From NCBI GenBank assembly GCA_035406685.1, contig DAONLM010000144.1:1-7920 (forward strand): DNA of 7,920 bases, given 5' to 3'. The notes below the pieces were generated by a model that saw nothing but the letters and a program-made list of their open reading frames with translations, was not told the origin of the DNA and made no database searches. Each line of letters starts with the position of its first letter. Positions within the stretch are counted from its first letter, which is position 1. Positions 1-6,757 of the stretch are shown here, piece by piece. A program made the position numbers and the translations under genes. This DNA is from DAONLM01 sp035406685 (GTDB lineage: Bacteria > Spirochaetota > GWE2-31-10 > MWDO01).

Positions 1-1
1 C

Positions 2-283
2 AGATTTTTGAAAAAGATCCATGCTGATCTTAATTTTTTTAGCATGGGTTGTTTATTGAGGAGAATTATCCTACTTTTTTTGGAAGAGTATGAGAAACTT
101 GGAATTACCGGGGTTGAGATGAAATGCAGTATAATAACATTAAGGTTATTCTTAAGACTAACAAAGATGAAAAAGTGGAATAAGAGCAGAGAATTATCCC
201 ACTTTGAAGGTAACACTACGCCCTTTTACAAGGCAATCTACAACGATTGCTATCAGGTAGTAGGTTTTGAGACATACTATTGA
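2..283 (+). other. Unassigned left-edge region with a reading frame open to the window edge
   Basis: One + strand frame is open from the window edge to a TGA at 281-283 (about 93 codons), so it could be the C-terminal end of a gene starting outside. The residues match no family I recognise, and the composition (many Leu, Ile and Lys, with scattered Cys) is not convincing. The other two + frames hold short plausible peptides broken by stops; one ends KTNKDEKVE before a TAA at about 187-189. This looks more like a decayed gene or mobile-element remnant than an intact one. GC is about 32%, somewhat above the neighbouring intergenic DNA. No tRNA, rRNA, tmRNA or SRP signature is visible. Confidence 0.2.
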
Positions 284-366
284 AAAAAATTATTTTAAAT
301 TCTACCGAAAAATAAATGAGACTATTACAACTTTTTCTCAAACAAAATTGACCATGGGATAATTCT
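61..366. repeat. Three copies of an AGAATTATCC-type element; two form inverted ends of a 177-bp segment
   Basis: GAGAATTATCCTACTTT at 61-77 and GAGAATTATCCCACTTT at 189-205 are direct repeats identical at 16 of 17 bases. AGAATTATCCCA at 190-201 recurs perfectly as its reverse complement TGGGATAATTCT at 355-366. That gives 12-bp inverted ends around a 177-bp segment with no intact gene. I saw the motif nowhere else in the window. This arrangement would suit a small non-autonomous element or the remains of an insertion sequence. No clear target-site duplication flanks the ends, so the mobile-element reading is an inference. Confidence 0.35.
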
Positions 367-398
367 ATCTTTTTATCTGCCTAAAAATACAATCACAC

Positions 399-418
399 TA
401 TGTTTAAAATAAAACATA
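399..418. repeat. Inverted repeat upstream of argJ, possible operator
   Basis: TATGTTT at 399-405 pairs perfectly with AAACATA at 412-418 across a 6-nt A/T spacer, giving a 20-bp dyad. It ends 9 bp before the TTGACA-like -35 of argJ. It is not a canonical ArgR box (TNTGAATWWWWATTCANW), but its position would suit a regulator site. An A/T-rich chance dyad is also possible. Confidence 0.3.
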
Positions 419-427
419 TCAAATCAA

Positions 428-456
428 TTGACAAAAATTATTAAAATAGATAAAAA
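428..456 (+). promoter_or_regulatory. Candidate argJ promoter
   Basis: A consensus TTGACA lies at 428-433, and 17 nt later there is TAAAAA at 451-456 (4 of 6 matches to TATAAT). Transcription would start near 463, leaving only about 17 nt before the ATG and placing the Shine-Dalgarno at the very 5' end. The -35 is convincing but the short leader weakens the case. An alternative start upstream, for example around GATAAT at 358-363, cannot be excluded. Confidence 0.3.
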
Positions 457-479
457 ACGAAAACAAGGAGTTTTTCATT

Positions 480-1694
480 ATGGAGAATATAAAAATTTTG
501 GATAATCCCTTATTAAATGAGGTGAAAGGTTTTAAATCTAACGGTGTTGCCTGTGAGATAAAATATAAAAATAGGCTTGATCTCGGATTAATTTTCTCTG
601 AAAAAGAGGCAATTACATTTGCAAAGTATACAACAAACAAGGTTCAATCCTCTCATATTACTGTATGTAAGGCTCATTTAAAAGATAATATTGCTCAAGC
701 AATAATAGTAAATAGTGGTAATGCCAATGCATGCACTGGTGAAAAAGGGATTGAAGATGCTTTTAACACAACAGACTATCTTGCAAAAAAATTAGGGATA
801 AAAAAGGAGAATGTTCTTCCCTGCTCTACGGGAGTAATAGGTGTCCCTCTACCAATGGATAAAATATATAAAGGAATAGACCAATTAGTTTTAGATATAT
901 CCAAAGAAAATGATAATAATTTTACAAAGGCTATAATGACAACTGATACTGTTCCAAAGATCTTTGGGGTTAAAGTTAAAATAGAGGATAAAGAATATTC
1001 TATTGTAGGGACAGCAAAAGGTTCTGGAATGATTCATCCAAATATGGCAACCCTTCTTGCCTATATAATTACTGATGTTAATATTGACAAAAAATTGTTA
1101 AAAGAGGCTTTTGATGATAGTGTTGAAAAAAGTTTTAATTCTATTACAGTCGATGGTGATACAAGTACAAATGATACTGTAATAATAATGAGTAATGGAG
1201 CAATTGCAAATAAAAAGATTTCAAGAAAAAATGAAGATTATAAAAATTTCTGTCTGGCATTAAATACTGTTATGACAAATCTTGCCAAAATGATAGCAAA
1301 AGATGGGGAAGGGGCAACCAAATTTATTGAGATAAATATTCTTAATGCAAAAAATAAAAAAGATGCAAAAGAGATAGGCATGTCTATTGCAAAATCGAGT
1401 CTTGTTAAGACAGCGTTTTTTGGTGAGGATGCAAATTGGGGTAGAATAATATGTGCTGCTGGCTATAGTAAAGCAGATTTTGATTATAAAAAGGCAAAAT
1501 TATCTATTGAGGATATGGTTTTATTCGAAAATGGCAGAAATAAAGAATTCTCAGAAGAAAAGGCAAAAGAGATTCTTTCTAAAAAAGAGATAAGAATTTT
1601 TCTTGATCTTAATAATGGAAAATCTTGTTGGACAGTATGGACATGCGATCTTTCTTTTGATTATATTAAAATAAATGCTAGTTATAGAACTTAA
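480..1694 (+). CDS. argJ: Glutamate N-acetyltransferase / ornithine acetyltransferase ArgJ
   Basis: ArgJ moves the acetyl group from N-acetylornithine to glutamate, yielding ornithine and N-acetylglutamate in the cyclic arginine pathway. Many homologues also use acetyl-CoA to make N-acetylglutamate; the sequence does not show which type this is. The 404 residues match the family's usual length. Family landmarks visible are GNANACTG (80-87), the oxyanion-hole motif STGVIG (116-121), Lys180 in GTAKGSG, and HPNMATLLA (187-195), in which Ala190-Thr191 is the expected self-cleavage site and Thr191 the nucleophile. DGEGAT (275-280), GEDANWGR (315-322) and the C-terminal INASYRT are also present. 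An AAGGAG at 465-470 sits 9 nt before the ATG. No other arginine gene is in the window, so argJ stands alone here. The gene is intact, with no missing catalytic residue. Identification is firm. Confidence 0.97.
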   Translation: MENIKILDNPLLNEVKGFKSNGVACEIKYKNRLDLGLIFSEKEAITFAKYTTNKVQSSHITVCKAHLKDNIAQAIIVNSGNANACTGEKGIEDAFNTTDYLAKKLGIKKENVLPCSTGVIGVPLPMDKIYKGIDQLVLDISKENDNNFTKAIMTTDTVPKIFGVKVKIEDKEYSIVGTAKGSGMIHPNMATLLAYIITDVNIDKKLLKEAFDDSVEKSFNSITVDGDTSTNDTVIIMSNGAIANKKISRKNEDYKNFCLALNTVMTNLAKMIAKDGEGATKFIEINILNAKNKKDAKEIGMSIAKSSLVKTAFFGEDANWGRIICAAGYSKADFDYKKAKLSIEDMVLFENGRNKEFSEEKAKEILSKKEIRIFLDLNNGKSCWTVWTCDLSFDYIKINASYRT

Positions 1695-1730
1695 ATAAAA
1701 TTGATATTTTTTTATTTAACTATTTTTTTT
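1691..1730 (+). terminator. A/T-only hairpin terminator of argJ
   Basis: TTAAATAAAA at 1691-1700 pairs perfectly with TTTTATTTAA at 1710-1719 around a 9-nt loop, followed by a run of eight T at 1723-1730. The left arm overlaps the argJ stop codon. The layout is that of an intrinsic terminator, but a stem with no G-C pair is weak. Confidence 0.4.
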
Positions 1731-1795
1731 AAAAAAAAGATTCATTTAATATTATAATAAAATTTTATTCGATTTTTATAATTTTTTATATAAAT

Positions 1796-1824
1796 TTGCT
1801 TTATTTTTAAAAATGATTTATAAT
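1796..1824 (+). promoter_or_regulatory. Sigma70-like promoter of the HEAT-repeat gene
   Basis: TTGCTT at 1796-1801 and a perfect TATAAT at 1819-1824 are separated by exactly 17 nt. Transcription would begin near 1831, giving a leader of about 71 nt to GTG 1902. The ATG at 1857 is also downstream, so the promoter does not decide the start. Confidence 0.6.
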
Positions 1825-1889
1825 TAATATAGATTGATTTATTTTAATAAAATAATATGACGAATTTTTTAGTAAGATTTAGATTAAGT

Positions 1890-1904
1890 AAGGAGAAAAA
1901 TGTG
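1890..1904 (+). promoter_or_regulatory. Ribosome binding site that decides a GTG start
   Basis: AAGGAG at 1890-1895 lies 6 nt before GTG 1902-1904. The in-frame ATG at 1857 has only A/T sequence in front of it. Starting at the GTG also puts a Lys-Lys n-region and a hydrophobic core exactly at the N-terminus, as a signal peptide requires. Confidence 0.75.
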
Positions 1905-2570
1905 AAAAAAATTACATTTTTTATTTTATTTCTATTTTGTGTAATTTATCTTAATTCTCAAACAATAGAAGAACAAATGCTACAAAGAAAAGAGCAAAAA
2001 ATAAGAACTTATATTTATCAGGCTAGATTGGGGGACAGAGATGCTAAAATAGATGTTCTTGATCAAATTTTAGCAGAATTTGATGAGATGAAATATACTG
2101 AAAAAGATATGAAACTTGTAGAACTTCTTGTTGAGTTAGCAGAAGAAGGAAGTGTTAGAAAAGTGTATGAGAATGGGAGAATAGTAAATGATTTTCCAGA
2201 TGTAAGGATTAAAGCAGTAAAAGTATTGGCAAAAATAAAAGGGGAAAAGGCAAGAGAAGCATTAGTAAATGCCCTACTTTATGAAGAAAATACTATGGTA
2301 AAAGTGGAAATTTGTTATGCTATGGCAGAAGTTGGGGACAATAAAAATGGTGACGTTTTAAGATCAATAATATATATTTATAGAAATAGACCAAATAATG
2401 ATGCAAATCTAATTATGGCTATAATTCACGCCCTTCAAAAGATAGCTACAACAAATTCAAGTCTATATCCAGATGTTGTCTATATTCTTATAGAGATAAG
2501 CATGGGCGCCTATAGCAGAACAATAAGAGAGACAGCTTTAAAGGTTCTGGATATTTTGAGTAAACAATAA
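1902..2570 (+). CDS. Exported HEAT-repeat protein
   Basis: From the GTG start this is a 222-residue protein beginning MKKITFFILFLFCVIYLNSQ, a typical Sec signal peptide with two Lys, a hydrophobic core of about 15 residues, and a likely cleavage near NSQ-T. The Cys in the core lacks a proper lipobox, so a lipoprotein is unlikely. The mature part is alpha-helical. Residues about 99-160 contain two HEAT-like units (around DVRIKAVKVLAKIKGEKA and MVKVEICYAMAEVGD, each with the A-B helix pattern), with more degenerate units near 165-185 and 200-222. HEAT repeats normally form curved scaffolds that bind proteins, so a periplasmic or envelope scaffolding role is inferred. No catalytic motif is seen and neighbours give no pathway. 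It stands alone between its own promoter and a 190-bp AT-rich gap. An ATG at 1857 would add 15 residues but lacks a ribosome binding site. Confidence 0.85.
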   Translation: MKKITFFILFLFCVIYLNSQTIEEQMLQRKEQKIRTYIYQARLGDRDAKIDVLDQILAEFDEMKYTEKDMKLVELLVELAEEGSVRKVYENGRIVNDFPDVRIKAVKVLAKIKGEKAREALVNALLYEENTMVKVEICYAMAEVGDNKNGDVLRSIIYIYRNRPNNDANLIMAIIHALQKIATTNSSLYPDVVYILIEISMGAYSRTIRETALKVLDILSKQ

Positions 2571-2572
2571 TA

Positions 2573-2655
2573 GATTAATGTAATTTTTTTATTAATCCGA
2601 TAAAATATATATAAATTCATAATAAAGAAATATAAAAAATTCGGATATTTTTTTT
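2573..2655 (+). terminator. Possible terminator region after the HEAT-repeat gene
   Basis: GATTAAT at 2573-2579 pairs with ATTAATC at 2591-2597 just after the stop codon, but no T-run follows directly. ATCCGA at 2595-2600 can alternatively pair with TCGGAT at 2641-2646, which is followed by eight T at 2648-2655, though with a 40-nt loop. Two mutually exclusive weak structures are visible; neither is a textbook terminator. Confidence 0.25.
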
Positions 2656-2694
2656 AAAAAATTTAAAAATTTATTAATTTTTTAAAAATAAAAT

Positions 2695-2723
2695 TTGACT
2701 TTTTTTAATTTTAGATGTAAAAT
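2695..2723 (+). promoter_or_regulatory. Sigma70-like promoter of the coiled-coil gene
   Basis: TTGACT at 2695-2700 and TAAAAT at 2718-2723 are spaced by 17 nt. Transcription would start near 2730, giving a leader of about 30 nt with AAGGAGG at 2749-2755 before ATG 2761. Confidence 0.6.
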
Positions 2724-2760
2724 AAATTTAAGAGTATTATGCTAATACAAGGAGGGTATT

Positions 2761-3342
2761 ATGGATATTAACACAGGGAAGTTATCATCTAGCTCCAATC
2801 TTTTTAATAAGAAAGTTAAAGAAAATGATACTAATAATAAAGTATCAAAGGTAGAGGATAGAACTAATAGTTCAAAAATCTTAAATGACTTTGCTGATAT
2901 CAAGTTTAGTAGCAAAGACTTTAAGGCAAGAATAATCGAAAATAACAACAGACTCACTGCTTATGAAAATGAGATAAGTAAACTTCAGTATGTTGAACAG
3001 CAGATATCTCAATTAGAACAGTACATCAAGGAGAAGAATAGTAACAAAATAAGAGATATTCTGGATAATAGCATTTTTAATAATGAGAATGTCTTAAAGG
3101 GGTATTTTTCTTCTGCTAATAATGTAGAAAAAGAGATTGCTGCTGCTAAAGAAAAAATAGAAAAGCAGTATTCTAAACTTGATATGGAATTTAAGGCAAT
3201 AGAAATAGCAAGCCAGAACATTCTAAGCCTCAATCCAAATAGTATTAAGATATCAGAGGAGATTGGAGATTTTTCTTCTAATTCTGATATTTTTAATAGT
3301 TTATCTGTTAATAGCAAAAGAGTTCTGGAACTTATATCTTAA
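2761..3342 (+). CDS. Unrecognised Asn/Ser-rich coiled-coil protein
   Basis: I do not recognise this 193-residue protein. The start is secure: AAGGAGG lies 5-6 nt before the ATG. Residues 1-45 are polar, rich in Asn, Ser, Lys and Thr, and probably disordered. Residues about 53-100 and 120-158 have the charged heptad pattern of two helices that could form a coiled coil or helical hairpin. The C-terminus ends in a short helix, NSKRVLELIS. There is no Cys or Trp, no signal peptide and no membrane segment, so it is cytosolic or leaves by a non-Sec route. A disordered polar N-terminus before paired helices is also seen in flagellar export substrates and their chaperones; that comparison rests only on appearance. 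It has its own promoter, and its last four bases overlap the converging gene's stop codon. Confidence 0.8.
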   Translation: MDINTGKLSSSSNLFNKKVKENDTNNKVSKVEDRTNSSKILNDFADIKFSSKDFKARIIENNNRLTAYENEISKLQYVEQQISQLEQYIKEKNSNKIRDILDNSIFNNENVLKGYFSSANNVEKEIAAAKEKIEKQYSKLDMEFKAIEIASQNILSLNPNSIKISEEIGDFSSNSDIFNSLSVNSKRVLELIS

Positions 3343-4475
3343 AAGCCTTTTTTCTTTAAGAAGATAGTTCTTGCTATTTTAGTTAAAATTTTATTATTGC
3401 AAGAATAAAATTTAAAATTTATTTCTTCTGAATTTAAAAAAGAATAAAAAATTTCTTTATATTCTTCATCAATATAAGGGACTAAAGTCTGTAAAATTTC
3501 GTTAGAATAAAAATATTTTATTATTCTATGTATTATTTTTAATTTCATATTATGAATAATTTTATCATCTCTTATTTTCTGTAAATCATTTAATCTTTTT
3601 AGACCATTTTCAAGAAGACTGAAATAGCCGGAATTTTTATTTACTGGTTTGTGTTTATATGTTTTATATATTTCATAAAACTTTTTTATATAATCTTTTG
3701 CATCAGTAGTAAAATAATTATCAACAAATCTGTCAAATATATAGTCAACTGTTTTTCTTTTAAGATGAATTTGATCTTCTTTATAATAATCATAATCTCT
3801 TAATTGATCCATTACTATTTCAAAAGAGGGAAAATAGAATATATTTTTACTATTAATTATGCTTTCAATAGCAACTCTTAAAATAGATTTGCTGTAACAA
3901 TTTAAAGATAGATCCTCTTTATTGTGTCTTATTGGTGAAAGTGTGACTAATATTTTTGGATTATTAAAATTTCTTTCTAATAGATCCACGATATTTTTTA
4001 AATTGGTAATATTTTCTTCGGCTGACAATATTTTTTTAGTAAAATTTTTATCCGGCAGTTTATGACAATTTGCGACAATTGTATTATTGTATAAATAGAC
4101 AATTGATGTGCCGAGTGTTATTATAAAAAAATCGCATTTTTTAATATATTCATTGCTAATCTGAATATCTCTGTTGATCTTATTAAGGCATTCGGTTATA
4201 TTATCTGAACTGTATTTTGTATAATGATCAAAAGAGAAATATTTATTGTTATAAAAAGAGATCTCTTTCTCGTTATAATATTTTAGATTAATTATTCTAT
4301 TAAGAGAATTATAAATAGAATAACTATTATACATTGTACCAAAAGGATTTGAAAGTATATGGATTCCTCTTTTTTTAAAATATTTTTTTATTTCTATTGA
4401 AAAACAGGATCCTATTGCAAAGATATTAGTTTTTAAATTAATTAAATTCTCTTTATTGATCTTAACTTCTGTCAT
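3339..4475 (-). CDS. GSCFA-domain protein (SGNH-hydrolase-like)
   Basis: The first about 240 of 378 residues carry the hallmarks of the GSCFA family: GSCF at 22-25, which names the family, then SNPFGTMYNSYSI, a central FIITLGTSIVYLY, LSPIRHNK, and YFPSFEIVMDQLRDYDYY followed by DQIHL. GSCFA proteins are related to SGNH/GDSL hydrolases, with the Ser in the GSCF block and the late DxxH-like block as likely active-site elements. The substrate is not established; an ester on a surface glycan is a guess. Residues about 260-378 form a Lys/Tyr-rich helical tail with no recognised domain. No signal peptide is visible, so a cytosolic location is likely. It is the last gene of the leftward iron cluster, 21 nt after the 68-residue gene, and has no Shine-Dalgarno; a palindrome occupies that position. 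It may rely on read-through and coupled translation. Confidence 0.85.
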   Translation of the reverse strand: MTEVKINKENLINLKTNIFAIGSCFSIEIKKYFKKRGIHILSNPFGTMYNSYSIYNSLNRIINLKYYNEKEISFYNNKYFSFDHYTKYSSDNITECLNKINRDIQISNEYIKKCDFFIITLGTSIVYLYNNTIVANCHKLPDKNFTKKILSAEENITNLKNIVDLLERNFNNPKILVTLSPIRHNKEDLSLNCYSKSILRVAIESIINSKNIFYFPSFEIVMDQLRDYDYYKEDQIHLKRKTVDYIFDRFVDNYFTTDAKDYIKKFYEIYKTYKHKPVNKNSGYFSLLENGLKRLNDLQKIRDDKIIHNMKLKIIHRIIKYFYSNEILQTLVPYIDEEYKEIFYSFLNSEEINFKFYSCNNKILTKIARTIFLKKKGF

Positions 4476-4495
4476 AAATAATACGACAATTGTCG
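4476..4495 (-). repeat. Palindrome-centred 20-nt repeat, copy 1
   Basis: The core CGACAATTGTCG (4484-4495) is a perfect 12-bp palindrome. With its left flank it forms a 20-nt unit identical at 19 of 20 bases, on the same strand, to 6880-6899. It begins one nucleotide after the stop codon of the 68-residue gene and abuts the ATG of the GSCFA gene. In RNA it could fold into a 4-bp CGAC/GTCG stem with an AATT loop, but only TATTATTT follows, so it would be at best a leaky terminator. A protein-binding site is the alternative. Confidence 0.6.
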
Positions 4496-4496
4496 G

Positions 4497-4703
4497 TTAT
4501 TCAATCTCTTCGATTAAATTATCACAACAATCTTCGATACTCAATGCGCTCGTTGTTATTGTTTTATTATCTTTTAAAATTGAAAGAGTAAATTTTGGAA
4601 CAACAATACAACAACTTCCATAACTTTCATAACCTATCTCTAATTTTTTGTTATCAGAGGCATTTATTATTTTCTTAATTTTATCCTCGATTGGATCTGA
4701 CAT
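4497..4703 (-). CDS. Small protein with two Cys-Cys pairs, encoded directly behind feoB
   Basis: I do not recognise this 68-residue protein. It is acidic and has vicinal cysteine pairs at Cys31-Cys32 (YGSCCIVV) and Cys59-Cys60 (IEDCCDNLIEE). The pattern suggests an N-terminal helix, two or three beta strands (about 28-54) and a C-terminal helix carrying the second pair. There is no signal peptide or membrane segment, so it is probably cytosolic. Four Cys in two pairs could bind a metal or an iron-sulfur cluster, or act as a redox switch; this is inferred. Its AGGAG (4712-4716) includes the feoB stop codon TAG, so translation should be coupled to feoB. A small gene after feoB recalls FeoC, but FeoC is a winged-helix protein and this one shows no such fold. 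A HicB-like alpha/beta fold is another possibility. The gene is probably real given its coupling. Confidence 0.75.
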   Translation of the reverse strand: MSDPIEDKIKKIINASDNKKLEIGYESYGSCCIVVPKFTLSILKDNKTITTSALSIEDCCDNLIEEIE

Positions 4704-4714
4704 AATATTAACTC

Positions 4715-6757
4715 CTAAAATTTAAATATTAATCTTCCAGTCTGGAAAACAATAAAAGAGAGTATCCAGGCTGTCAAAGTAGTCTGAAAAAGATGAAACA
4801 AAAGCCATTTTGTTCCCAATTCTAATCTTACTATTGATAAAGTAGCAAAACATGGGGATACTGTCAATATAAATATCATCAAAACAAAGGCAACAAGCGG
4901 ATTAAAAGATGGATCATTTTTTAATTTCTCCTGCAAATTACTTTCACCCTCTTCTGCTTTATACAGAATGCTTAATGTCGAAACAACGATCTCTTTTGCT
5001 GCAAATCCAGTAATCACAGATATACCTATTTTCCAGTTAAAGCCAATTGGTTTAATAACTGGCTCAATAAATTTTCCAATTTTTCCTGCAATACTATTTG
5101 TTAGATGTTGTTCTGAATTAAATTGGACATTTTCTTGTGGCAATGGAAATGTAGTTATTACCCATATTATTAAAGAGGCAAGAAGAATAACAGTCCCAGC
5201 CTTTCTTATATATTTTATTGTTTTATCCCATATATGAAACCATATACCTTTAAGAGTCGGAATTCTATAAGGTGGCAGTTCCATCACAAAGGGGGTTGGT
5301 TCTCCTTTAAACAAAATAGTTCTTAATATTTTTGTGGAAATCAATGATACTATAACGCCAAATATATATATAAAAAGAACAACATTTGCGGCATTTTCTT
5401 TAAAAAAAGCGCCAGCAAGAAGAACATGAACTGGTAATTTTGCCCCGCAACTCATAAAAGGTATAATAAGAATCGTAAGAATTCTATCTTTTGGATTTTT
5501 TAATGTTCTTGCAGCCATAATTGCTGGCACAGAACATCCAAAACCAATCATCATTGGCAAAAAAGACTGTCCATGCAATCCAAAAATATGTAAAAATTTA
5601 TCCATTATAAATGCAGCTCTTGACATATATCCTACATCTTCTAATATTGATATACAGAAGAATAAAATTATAATTAAAGGGACAAAAGATAAAACCCCAC
5701 CAACCCCACCTATTATTCCATCTATAATAAGAGACTTTATTATTCCATCTGGTAAAATAAGATTCAATTTTTCAGAAATAAAAGAAAAGAGAGTCTCAAG
5801 CCAATGCATGGGATATGCCCCCACTTTAAAGGTAATTTGAAAAACAAGCCAGAGTATAAAAAGAAATATTGGAAGCCCAAGAAATCTATTTAATAATATC
5901 ATGTCGATCTTTTCTGTGATATATGCTTTTTCTATTTTTTCTTTCTTAACTGCCTCCATGCATGCGCCATGGACATAAGCATATCTCTGTTCTGAAATAA
6001 CTATTTCAGAGTCAGAACCAAAATGTTGTTCTATTTTTCTTATACAATCCTGCAATTTTTGTTCTATTAAAATTCTATTTTTATGAGTTACTAATTTATC
6101 TTTTGCATTTTTGTCTTTTTCTAAAAGTTTAATGGCAAGCCATCTTGAAGAATAGATCTTAACAAAATCTTTATCTTCTTCTATCAATTTTTGTAGAATA
6201 GTTAGCTCATCTTCAATCTCTCTCCCATAAAAAATTTTTTTTATAGAGATTTTTTCTTTATTATTATAAATTTCTATTATCTTATCAAGTAACTCTTCTA
6301 TTCCAATTCCTTTTGTCCCAACTGTTTTTATAAGAGGTATTCCAAGAATATTACTTAATAAATTTTCATTAATTTTTATCCCCATCTCCTCTGCCTGATC
6401 AGATATATTAAGACAGCCAATGATTGGGAGATCCAGTTCCTGAAATTGTAACAAAAGGTATAAATTCCTCTCAATATTTGTAGAATCAAGAACATCTATT
6501 ATAATATCTGGTTTTTCTTCAAGTATAAAGTCTCTTGCTACTACTTCATCAATAGAATATGCTGTAAGACTATATACACCGGGTAAATCGTATATAATAA
6601 ATTGATAATCTTTATATATTTTTTTACCCTCTTTCTTTTCTACTGTAACACCAGAGTAATTTGCTACTCTCTGTCTCAATCCAGTAATAGCATTAAATAT
6701 AGTTGTCTTACCAGAATTAGGATTACCGGCAAGAGCTACTCTTATATTCTTTCTCAT
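4715..6757 (-). CDS. feoB: Ferrous iron transporter FeoB
   Basis: FeoB carries Fe2+ across the inner membrane using an attached G-protein domain. At 680 residues it is of normal or slightly short length. The N-terminal G domain shows G1 GNPNSGKT (11-18), switch Thr38 in GVTVE, G3 DLPG (57-60), G4 NISD (117-120) and a G5-like TVGTKG (145-150). A helical cytosolic domain follows (about 165-280). The membrane part begins near 290 and contains both Gate regions: GFGCSVPAIMAAR (405-417) with Cys408, PFMSCGAKLPVH (433-444) with Cys437, and FAAKEIVVSTL in the second gate, then SPCFATL (634-640) with Cys636. These cysteines are the conserved set discussed for the FeoB pore. AAAGGAGGG lies 5-6 nt before the ATG. 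The gene is 148 nt downstream of feoA, past a terminator-like hairpin, so it may need read-through or its own promoter. Identification is firm. Confidence 0.97.
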   Translation of the reverse strand: MRKNIRVALAGNPNSGKTTIFNAITGLRQRVANYSGVTVEKKEGKKIYKDYQFIIYDLPGVYSLTAYSIDEVVARDFILEEKPDIIIDVLDSTNIERNLYLLLQFQELDLPIIGCLNISDQAEEMGIKINENLLSNILGIPLIKTVGTKGIGIEELLDKIIEIYNNKEKISIKKIFYGREIEDELTILQKLIEEDKDFVKIYSSRWLAIKLLEKDKNAKDKLVTHKNRILIEQKLQDCIRKIEQHFGSDSEIVISEQRYAYVHGACMEAVKKEKIEKAYITEKIDMILLNRFLGLPIFLFILWLVFQITFKVGAYPMHWLETLFSFISEKLNLILPDGIIKSLIIDGIIGGVGGVLSFVPLIIILFFCISILEDVGYMSRAAFIMDKFLHIFGLHGQSFLPMMIGFGCSVPAIMAARTLKNPKDRILTILIIPFMSCGAKLPVHVLLAGAFFKENAANVVLFIYIFGVIVSLISTKILRTILFKGEPTPFVMELPPYRIPTLKGIWFHIWDKTIKYIRKAGTVILLASLIIWVITTFPLPQENVQFNSEQHLTNSIAGKIGKFIEPVIKPIGFNWKIGISVITGFAAKEIVVSTLSILYKAEEGESNLQEKLKNDPSFNPLVAFVLMIFILTVSPCFATLSIVRLELGTKWLLFHLFQTTLTAWILSFIVFQTGRLIFKF

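Noticed and set aside
1..189. TGA read as Trp to join the broken frame at the left edge
   Set aside because: The same frame also contains TAA and TAG stops, and no intact gene in the window uses TGA internally; feoA, for example, is entered at an ATGA where fur stops on TGA.
253..285. CRISPR-repeat-like stretch (GTTTTGAGAC then ATTGAAA)
   Set aside because: It occurs only once, with no second repeat or spacer pattern within the 250 bp to its left or 200 bp to its right, and no cas gene is present.
284..479. T-box or other riboswitch before argJ
   Set aside because: No T-box motif, no conserved aptamer sequence and no terminator with a T-run could be found in this leader.
1857..1901. ATG at 1857 as the start of the HEAT-repeat gene
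   Set aside because: It has no ribosome binding site and would put 15 extra residues in front of the signal peptide. GTG 1902 has AAGGAG at the right distance.
4073..4083. Third CGACAATTGT partial palindrome, inside the GSCFA gene
   Set aside because: Only one full arm is kept (CGACAATTGTA), it lies within coding sequence, and it lacks the shared flank of the two 20-nt copies.
4497..4703. FeoC as the identity of the small gene behind feoB
   Set aside because: Position fits but the predicted strands, the two Cys-Cys pairs and the absence of a winged-helix pattern do not.
4968..5237. 89-codon + strand frame inside feoB
   Set aside because: It lies wholly within the conserved membrane part of feoB on the opposite strand and has no recognisable product. 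It is a shadow frame; similar ones within argJ, the coiled-coil gene, feoB and fur were left out.
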